42,004 nucleotides of DNA from Bacteroidales bacterium (GTDB lineage: Bacteria; Bacteroidota; Bacteroidia; Bacteroidales; P3). The DNA is taken from contig JAISIA010000031.1 in the NCBI GenBank assembly GCA_031262295.1, forward strand, positions 1-42,004. The letters are read 5' to 3'. Below the pieces are notes generated by a model, which saw nothing but the letters and a program-made list of their open reading frames with translations, had not been told where the DNA came from and did no database searches. The first letter of the stretch is position 1; the number at the start of each line of letters is the position of its first letter. The position numbers and the translations under genes were made by a program. Below are positions 36,767-42,004 of this stretch, piece by piece.

Positions 36767-37149
36767 GCAAAACATACTTTTTAAAACCTTTATGATAAAA
36801 ATTTACATGATTTAAGTGATAAAGTTTATCAGTTGAAAAATCAAATTTTAATTGCTTTAATCTTACATTGTTTAAAATTTTGTATGATTTTTCACCATCA
36901 ATTATAATAATAGAATTATCTATTATTATAGGTTAAAGCTGCGATTATTTTATATAATATTTGTAAAGCGTTATGAAACAAAATAAAATCATAAAAAGCG
37001 AATAGTTCAAGATACTTTTAAAATTGATTTATAAAAAGGATATTCTTTAAAACATAATGCAATATTCCTTCTGTAAGGTGGTATATATTTGATGATAAAA
37101 GGCAATAGATGTTTTGTTTATCTTTTTTGTAATTATTTATTAAGTTATT
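36756..37149 (-). pseudogene. Decayed gene of unknown function on the reverse strand
   Basis: On the minus strand one frame from 37149 to 36916 reads protein-like sequence with a single internal TAA at 37018-37020 (NIYHLTEGILHYVLKN before it, KYLELFAFYDFILFHNALQ after it). A second frame from 36932 to 36756 continues for 58 residues without a stop (IIIIDGEKSYKILNN, then FYHKGFKKYVLLKS). The two frames overlap by 17 bases. In sequence this AT-rich a stop is expected about every 11 codons, so three long open runs on the same strand suggest a gene broken by one stop and one frameshift. I do not recognise the family. Its end overlaps the convergent R-M gene by 11 bases. Confidence 0.4.
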
Positions 37150-37282
37150 CTATTTATAGCAGAACGCTTATATTTTCTTAATGAAACTTATGTTTATATA
37201 GAATATCTTAGTCCTGCCAGAATATCTGTAACTTCTCAATGACCTGCTTAACAGTTATAAGAACAGCTATCTTTATGGCTAA
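37150..37282. other. Short spacer after darG with mixed composition
   Basis: Both strands have frames of only about 20-30 codons. One plus-strand run (YFLNETYVYIEYLSPARISVTSQ, ending near 37240) reads like a protein fragment. The sequence is less AT-rich than what precedes it, as in the neighbouring darTG genes, so it may be a scar of the darTG insertion. Nothing firm can be assigned. Confidence 0.3.
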
Positions 37283-38341
37283 TTACACTAATTTGATTGT
37301 ATTTGCATAATATTCTAACCTATCATACGCTCTACTGATATATTCAGGTTTGAATAAATTTCGTTTTCTATTAGACCAATTTTGAACAGCTATCGTTGCA
37401 TCCTCCTTACTGATGCCTTGATTTTCTTTACGAACATAATCAACTGATGCCAATATCTCCAATGCTAACGTAGATTGAAACCCTGCAATAAGTTTCAGTA
37501 AGTTTTTTACACGGCGTTGCTTTTCATCATTCATTTTGTGAACATATTGACTGACTTCCGACAGCTTATCGTATCTCAATTCAATTGGCTCAAAAGCTTT
37601 ATTTATCATCTGCTCCGTGCCACGAATATACTTGCCATTAAGGGAATGAATCATATAGCCTACTCCTGGTGAATATGGACCATATTTTTCTGCTGAAAAT
37701 TTCAATTTACTAAACTCCGACTCGCCGAGTCGCTGATAGAAATAAGCCAATTTGTTTGCCACGAATATACTGGCTGTTTCGTCAAGAGACTCATAATAGT
37801 ACATAGCATACATAAGCATAGCCCTTGCATCGGTCAATTTAACTTCACGGTTATTCTCCTGCTTAATAAGAATATCTTTAATTGCGGCGTTAGGTTCATA
37901 TACAATAATATTAACATAGTTGAGTGGAGAAAGATATTTTTCTATCAATGCTTTTACGTCATTCCAATTGAGACCTCCATTTCCGCAGCCGAGCGGCGGA
38001 AGAGCTATGCTTTTAATATTATGTTTTTTGATTATTTCAACCAATGATTTTAATCCATCTTCAACATATTCTATTTTGGATTTATGTTTCCAGTCTTTCT
38101 TTGTTGGAAAATTGATGATGATTTTTTTATCCCCTATCATAGGTTTTTCTTCAAAGACAAACATATTACCAATAGTGATTTGATTGGATTTACAAGCGGC
38201 GTTGTATGCGGCAAAATTGTTGGGATATTGCTCCTTAAATTGCAATGCAATTCCCTTACCCATCACTCCAACGGTATTGACGGTATTGACTAATGCTTCT
38301 GTTTTAGCAGAAAGCATATCTCCTATTACATACTTTATCAT
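37283..38341 (-). CDS. darG: DarG antitoxin: macrodomain ADP-ribosyl glycohydrolase with C-terminal inhibitory domain
   Basis: DarG removes ADP-ribose from thymidine in DNA and also binds and blocks DarT. Residues 1-155 are a macrodomain, with IGDMLSAKTEALVNTVNTVGVMGKGIALQFK (6-36) and ALPPLGCGNGGLNW (about 113-126) forming the ADP-ribose pocket. The C-terminal half (about 165-352) includes KLAYFYQRLGESEFSKLKFSAEKYGPYSPGVGYMI, which looks like a DUF4065/Panacea-type fold, a neutralising domain in several toxin-antitoxin systems. The 352-residue length suits the family. Its start lies 2 bases after the darT stop. Local base composition is less AT-rich than the flanking genes, consistent with transfer. 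Confidence 0.92.
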   Translation of the reverse strand: MIKYVIGDMLSAKTEALVNTVNTVGVMGKGIALQFKEQYPNNFAAYNAACKSNQITIGNMFVFEEKPMIGDKKIIINFPTKKDWKHKSKIEYVEDGLKSLVEIIKKHNIKSIALPPLGCGNGGLNWNDVKALIEKYLSPLNYVNIIVYEPNAAIKDILIKQENNREVKLTDARAMLMYAMYYYESLDETASIFVANKLAYFYQRLGESEFSKLKFSAEKYGPYSPGVGYMIHSLNGKYIRGTEQMINKAFEPIELRYDKLSEVSQYVHKMNDEKQRRVKNLLKLIAGFQSTLALEILASVDYVRKENQGISKEDATIAVQNWSNRKRNLFKPEYISRAYDRLEYYANTIKLV

Positions 38342-38343
38342 TG

Positions 38344-38988
38344 TTAATAATATAATTGTTTTTTTGTATCTACCTTAACTGGTATATTCAATTTTAATTG
38401 CTGAACTATCTTTTCAAGTTGTTCTTTCCGTTGCTTGTTAAAAACAACAAGTACTTTAATACAACTAATCGACACATAATCCTTTATTAAAAACTCTGCC
38501 TGTTTTCTACGCATTCTATCAAAATCCTCATCAGTATTATTCCACATCTGTGCCATAACTATTTCCCAATCTATCTTATCCAAATCATCCACCAAATTAT
38601 AAAAATTGGTAATGGAATTTTTTGCGTGTCCATCGGTAAAGCACCATCTATTGGAACAATCGTTAACAATATTTTCAATAGAACAAACGATAAAAACTAT
38701 ATCTGCTTGATTTATTTTGATAATACCTCTGTGTCCTGTCTTCATATTGAGAAGCATTGGTGAATGTCCTCCAAAATAGAACGGAATATAATCACCAAGA
38801 TTGCCTCCCGGTGGAATCTTAACTTCAAATGTATTTCTTTGAGGAATTAAGATAGGATCTCCAATAGCAATGTAATTAGGATCTGCCAGTTTGTGATTTT
38901 GCGCACATATACCCTTTTGAAGCAAATATTCCATATTATTGAAATGAACCATTCTAAAAATTGGTTTTTGTAAATAATCTACTGGCAT
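38344..38988 (-). CDS. darT: DarT toxin: DNA thymine ADP-ribosyltransferase
   Basis: DarT (DUF4433) uses NAD+ to ADP-ribosylate thymidine in single-stranded DNA at short sequence motifs, blocking replication; DarTG pairs act in anti-phage defence. The 214 residues include the N-terminal FRMVHFNNMEYLLQKGI block, R51 in PQRNTF (the position of the catalytic Arg in characterised DarT), FYFGGHSPML (70-79), and the catalytic Glu E165 in RRKQAEFLIK. All expected active-site residues are present, so the toxin appears intact. The gene is followed after 2 bases by darG. It has a near-perfect promoter at 39079-39110 and a leader of about 85 bases. Confidence 0.93.
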   Translation of the reverse strand: MPVDYLQKPIFRMVHFNNMEYLLQKGICAQNHKLADPNYIAIGDPILIPQRNTFEVKIPPGGNLGDYIPFYFGGHSPMLLNMKTGHRGIIKINQADIVFIVCSIENIVNDCSNRWCFTDGHAKNSITNFYNLVDDLDKIDWEIVMAQMWNNTDEDFDRMRRKQAEFLIKDYVSISCIKVLVVFNKQRKEQLEKIVQQLKLNIPVKVDTKKQLYY

Positions 38989-39078
38989 AAGATAAGGACT
39001 ATAAAACTAATTTTTTTGTATTGACTTTTAAAATAAAACCAAAGTTTTTATTTAAGGCTTTATTCTACAAATCTGTCG

Positions 39079-39110
39079 CAAAGATAATAAAATTAATTTT
39101 AGCATACAAA
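39079..39110 (-). promoter_or_regulatory. Promoter of darTG (-33 TTTG, -7 TATCTTTG)
   Basis: On the minus strand TTTG (39107-39110) is followed after 20 bases by TATCTTTG (39079-39086), matching consensus boxes and spacing. The darT ATG is about 90 bases downstream. A divergent promoter for the ATPase gene lies 120 bases away. Confidence 0.75.
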
Positions 39111-39182
39111 AGATTGTTTAAATGCAGTATATATTTTTTGACCAATTATGGTTAATTTATTTTTATCGGACAATGATGATAA

Positions 39183-39219
39183 ATTATTAAAACTTGCAAA
39201 TTTTGCAAGTTTTAATAAT
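39183..39219. promoter_or_regulatory. Palindromic operator-like site over the ATPase gene promoter
   Basis: ATTATTAAAACTTGCAA (39183-39199), a 3-base centre ATT, and its exact complement (39203-39219) form a 37-base near-perfect palindrome. It contains the TTTG used as the -33 box of the ATPase gene. A dimeric regulator bound here would block that promoter; a cruciform or hairpin role is the alternative. Confidence 0.65.
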
Positions 39220-39234
39220 TTTATGGTATCTTTG
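39202..39234 (+). promoter_or_regulatory. Promoter of the AAA/DUF4143 gene (-33 TTTG, -7 TATCTTTG)
   Basis: TTTG (39202-39205) and TATCTTTG (39227-39234) are separated by 21 bases. The ATG at 39239 lies only 4 bases after the -7 box, where transcription would be expected to begin, so the mRNA is probably leaderless or nearly so. Confidence 0.7.
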
Positions 39235-39238
39235 CAAT

Positions 39239-40468
39239 ATGGAAAAAAAGTTAATAGAAAGAAAGGAATATCTTGATAAACTATTTTCATATAAAGATAA
39301 AGATATTATCAAAGTGGTGACAGGCTTACGGCGGTCGGGCAAATCCACGCTATTGGAATTGTTTAGAAATAGTTTGTTGGAAAATGGCGTAAGGATAGAA
39401 CAAATGCAGATATATGATTTTGAATTACCCGAAAACTATCTAAATAAATCGTGGGAAACACTCTATTTTGAAATAAAATCAAAATTGATAGCAGACAAAC
39501 CTAACTATATTTTCCTTGATGAAGTTCAGAATATCACAGATTTTGAAAAAATGGTTGATGGACTTTTCGCAAGTAAAAATGTAGATATTTATATCACAGG
39601 CTCAAATGCAAATCTATTGTCAAGCGACATAGCTACTTTGTTAAGCGGTAGATATATTGAAATATCAATTTTACCTTTTTCTTATGCAGAATATTTAGAA
39701 GTTAGAGGCATTGATACAACTAACAAGTATCTAAATTATGAAGCATTGTTTTATGATTATGTGAACGAGACTTCATTGCCCAAAGGCATAGAATTACGAG
39801 AGGAAGGTTTTGATAAAATCTATGAATACCTTGAATCGCTATATGCTACAATTATAGAAAAAGACATAACTCAGCGTTACAAAATTTATGATAAACGAGC
39901 CTTTGGTAATGTTGCAAAATTTGTAGCTGCCAATATTGGAAATCAAATTTCACCCAATAGTATTGCAAAAGCATTGAAGGTAGATAATCAAAGCATTCAC
40001 AACACTACTGTTGAAAAATATATTGAATATTTAATCAAAAGTTTTGTATTTTATTGTGTTCATCGTTTTGATATTAAAGGGAAAAAACAGCTTGCATCAT
40101 TGGAAAAATATTATCTTGTTGATATGGGTTTGTTGAATGTGTTGGTTGGACGAGATAGAACAGCAGACAGAGGACATATTTTAGAAAATGTTGTATATCT
40201 TGAACTATTACGGCGTGGTTATAAAATTTGGACAGGCTCACTTCGCAATGGTGAAATTGATTTCATAGTTAAAAATCGCAATGACGAAATAGAGTATTAT
40301 CAAGTTTCTTGGAGAATTTCAAGTTTAGAGACCGAAGAGCGAGAATTTTTGCCATTGGAAACGATTAAAGACAATTATCCAAAATTTTTGCTTTCAACCG
40401 AAAATTTTCCACAAAATAGAGCAGGAATCATTCATATAAATGTATTTGAGTGGTTATTGAAAAAATAG
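39239..40468 (+). CDS. AAA ATPase with C-terminal DUF4143 domain
   Basis: The 409-residue protein (start MEKKLIERKEY) is a P-loop ATPase of the AAA_14/DUF4143 type. Walker A is TGLRRSGKST, near residue 25-34; Walker B is YIFLDEVQNI, near 92-101; ITGSNANLLS is the sensor strand. The C-terminal DUF4143 region contains GHILENVVYLELLRRGYKIWTGSLRNGEIDFIVKN, a restriction-endonuclease-like core with E-I-D. Such proteins are frequent in Bacteroidota and act in unknown processes, possibly nucleic-acid or toxin-antitoxin related. I chose this ATG over one 45 bases upstream (39194) because the upstream one lies within the palindrome and before the -7 box. The gene is controlled by the palindrome-bearing promoter. 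Confidence 0.88.
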   Translation: MEKKLIERKEYLDKLFSYKDKDIIKVVTGLRRSGKSTLLELFRNSLLENGVRIEQMQIYDFELPENYLNKSWETLYFEIKSKLIADKPNYIFLDEVQNITDFEKMVDGLFASKNVDIYITGSNANLLSSDIATLLSGRYIEISILPFSYAEYLEVRGIDTTNKYLNYEALFYDYVNETSLPKGIELREEGFDKIYEYLESLYATIIEKDITQRYKIYDKRAFGNVAKFVAANIGNQISPNSIAKALKVDNQSIHNTTVEKYIEYLIKSFVFYCVHRFDIKGKKQLASLEKYYLVDMGLLNVLVGRDRTADRGHILENVVYLELLRRGYKIWTGSLRNGEIDFIVKNRNDEIEYYQVSWRISSLETEEREFLPLETIKDNYPKFLLSTENFPQNRAGIIHINVFEWLLKK

Positions 40469-40482
40469 TTTTAGAACAAATT

Positions 40483-41736
40483 ATGAATATGAAAAAATAT
40501 ATTTTTATAATAATTGCAATTTTACCTATTTTGTTAAATGGACAAGATAGTATTGAAAATAAAAATTACATTCCTCGTCAATATAAGATTCGTAGTTTTA
40601 TGGATACTTCCAATGTAGTTTTTCAAGATATATATAACCTTTGGCAAAACTATCAGGCAGAACGCAATTTAAATTTTCAAAAAAAAGAAAAAACTGATTT
40701 TAGCAAATATTGGCATAAAGATGAGTTAGAAAAGTATGGAGATAATTGTGATTTATATTCCATTTATGCTTTCAATTATTATACCTACCAAAATAAAGAA
40801 TTATTTATTGGAATAAATAAACGTAATGATACATTATATGAATTGCAAAGTGTCTATTATATGGATTATGATGGATTTGATCTTACATCCATTATAACTG
40901 TACCAGTAATAAAAATTGCTGATAATGAATATAGGTTATATAATAAATTTTCACTTAATAGAAACGCTTTAAAAACTTATAAAAAGGATTTTATTACTTA
41001 TTTTTTTCCTGAGAATTATAATCTTGATAAGGATGCTATAAATGAAACTATCAAAAAGGTAAAAGAAATTTATCAGGACTTAGGCATAAATAAGATAAAG
41101 CCTATTACATATTATATTGATTTTTATTTAACAGATATCGTTAATAGATTGGGATTACAGGTTTATTTAGAAGATTTTGTTGATATAGAAGGACACAATA
41201 AAAATGGTAAAACCATTATCTTTCCACGTCTCTTGATATATACAAGTGATGGTGAAAAGAATGTTCATGAATTTTTGCATATATTATTAGATGATTTACG
41301 AGATGAGGATGATACCTATACTAATTTTTTGGATGAAGGTTTTTGTTCTTTTTTTGGAGATCATCAAGGTAGTCCCTATAAAGAAAATATAAAAATGCTT
41401 AAAGAGTTTTTAAACGATAATAATCAAATAGATCTTAGTGTTGATTTAACTAATGCTTATAAAATAGATGGTAAGTTTTATTCTGTAATTGATAAGGAAG
41501 AGAATATTCAAAGAAGCTGGATGGTAGATAGAGAAAAATCAATAAACTATTCATATATTTTAGCTGCGGTAATCTATGATATTGCTTTTAGAAATGGAGG
41601 CTATGATAAAGTAAAGCAAATAGCATTAGATAAAAGACCTAATGATAAAATTTATGATATAATAAAGGATCATTTATCAATAGAAAGAAAGGATGTAAAT
41701 TCTTTTATTAGAAATTTTATAAATTCAAATTATTAA
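40483..41736 (+). CDS. Secreted zinc metallopeptidase-like protein (HEXXH-X18-E)
   Basis: The 417-residue protein starts MNMKKYIFIIIAILPILLNGQ, a signal peptide; an equally good start is the Met two codons later (40489). A zinc-binding gluzincin motif is visible: H262-E-F-L-H266, then exactly 18 residues to E285 in NFLDEGFCSFFGD. This HEXXH-X18-E spacing is the one used by M1-type peptidases, though the rest of the sequence does not obviously match M1. The remainder is rich in Tyr, Asp, Lys and Asn. It follows the DUF4143 ATPase gene after 14 bases and may share its transcript. The substrate and cell location beyond the inner membrane are unknown. Confidence 0.6.
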   Translation: MNMKKYIFIIIAILPILLNGQDSIENKNYIPRQYKIRSFMDTSNVVFQDIYNLWQNYQAERNLNFQKKEKTDFSKYWHKDELEKYGDNCDLYSIYAFNYYTYQNKELFIGINKRNDTLYELQSVYYMDYDGFDLTSIITVPVIKIADNEYRLYNKFSLNRNALKTYKKDFITYFFPENYNLDKDAINETIKKVKEIYQDLGINKIKPITYYIDFYLTDIVNRLGLQVYLEDFVDIEGHNKNGKTIIFPRLLIYTSDGEKNVHEFLHILLDDLRDEDDTYTNFLDEGFCSFFGDHQGSPYKENIKMLKEFLNDNNQIDLSVDLTNAYKIDGKFYSVIDKEENIQRSWMVDREKSINYSYILAAVIYDIAFRNGGYDKVKQIALDKRPNDKIYDIIKDHLSIERKDVNSFIRNFINSNY

Positions 41737-41860
41737 TTTTATCAGTGGAGCAATAGAGTTTAGATATAATAAGTCAAAAGTAAAATTAATATTGGCTCAC
41801 TCTATAATTAATCATTGAATTTTGAATTTATATCATACATAAATATTAATTAGAGACAAT

Positions 41861-41902
41861 AAAAAAAAGAGTCGCAACAAGATGATAATCTTATGCGACT
41901 CT
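41861..41902 (-). terminator. Terminator of the rRNA operon
   Basis: On the minus strand AGAGTCGCA pairs with TGCGACTCT (fwd 41868-41876 with 41894-41902), extended inside by AAGAT/ATCTT, with a run of eight U (41861-41868) after the stem. It lies just downstream of the 5S rRNA. Confidence 0.9.
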
Positions 41903-41911
41903 CTTTATAGT

Positions 41912-42004
41912 TATTGGCGGCGTCCTACTTTCCCACATCGGTTAATGCAGTATCATCGGCGAAGAAGGGCTTAACGACTCTGTTCGGAATGGTAAGAGGT
42001 GAAC
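41912..42004 (-). rRNA. rrf: 5S ribosomal RNA, 3' part (gene continues beyond the window)
   Basis: The minus strand reads CACCTCTTACCATTCCGAAC, then AGAGTCGTTAAGCCCTTCTT, CGCCGATGATACTGC, and ends GGGAAAGTAGGACGCCGCCAA. These are conserved 5S rRNA segments (loop B/C CCATTCCGAAC, GTTAAGCC, CGCCGATG-TACTG, AGTAGG-CGCC). About 93 bases are present; the 5' end lies past base 42004. The 3' end is placed at about 41912-41915. A strong terminator follows on the same strand, so this is the end of an rRNA operon transcribed toward the island. Confidence 0.93.

Noticed and set aside
39194..39238. Longer N-terminus of the AAA/DUF4143 ATPase starting at 39194
   Set aside because: That ATG is inside the palindrome and upstream of the -7 box, so it would not be transcribed from the evident promoter; the extra residues do not look like family sequence.
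40450..40482. Upstream ATG for the metallopeptidase gene, overlapping the ATPase gene
   Set aside because: It would place charged residues before the hydrophobic segment; the starts at 40483 or 40489 give a proper signal peptide.
32027..41736. Integrated prophage or conjugative element
   Set aside because: No integrase, transposase, phage structural or mobilisation genes and no attachment-site duplication could be seen.
41740..41850. Terminator for the metallopeptidase gene
   Set aside because: ATAGAGT and ACTCTAT are complementary but far apart and not followed by a T-run; the call was too weak to list.

Overview
This is an AT-rich chromosomal window from a member of the Bacteroidota, probably Bacteroidales. 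The evidence is consistent: -7 promoter boxes of the TAnnTTTG type, almost no Shine-Dalgarno sequences, a fused SecDF, a TonB-dependent receptor with a carboxypeptidase-regulatory-like N-terminus, type IX secretion (T9SS) cargo-like proteins, a PorV/PorQ-family barrel, and a serine palmitoyltransferase operon for sphingolipids. The species cannot be named from the sequence alone.

Layout. 1-1.1 kb: the tail of an SGNH-type esterase-like gene and a small outer-membrane barrel. 1.05-1.78 kb: a gene-free stretch with a terminator, two 36-bp boxes and a 21-bp-period repeat array. 1.78-11.3 kb: a long plus-strand run holding serine palmitoyltransferase, a GNAT-like protein and an NAD(P)-dependent reductase (likely de novo ceramide synthesis), then a DUF4175-like giant membrane/coiled-coil protein, a small kinase-like protein, ybeY and mnmG. 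11.5-13.3 kb: a minus-strand two-gene module of an AAA ATPase and a PD-(D/E)XK-like protein, resembling a defence system. 13.4-14.3 kb: HIT protein and greA. 14.4-24.1 kb: a minus-strand operon of TonB-dependent receptor, 1605-aa secreted protein and PorV-like barrel. 24.1-27.5 kb: a small membrane protein and SecDF. 27.9-32 kb: an MFS transporter and a T9SS cargo protein with a cleaved-adhesin-like domain.

32-41.7 kb is an accessory island: a Fic protein, a 1.2-kb gene-poor region with a second-type repeat array, a His-rich short ORF carrying a G9 tract and a 19-bp perfect hairpin, a fused restriction-methylation-specificity protein interrupted by an in-frame TGA, a decayed reverse-strand gene, a DarT/DarG toxin-antitoxin pair, an AAA/DUF4143 ATPase with a palindromic operator-like promoter, and a secreted HEXXH-X18-E metallopeptidase. 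The window ends in the 3' part of a minus-strand 5S rRNA gene with its terminator, so the island lies next to an rRNA operon.

Most interesting: the stop-interrupted R-M gene with its G-tract/hairpin leader; the dispersed 21-bp-period repeat arrays at three sites, two of them beside defence modules; the ATPase/nuclease-like pair; and the palindrome over a near-leaderless promoter. Functions are inferred from sequence motifs by eye; no database search was run.
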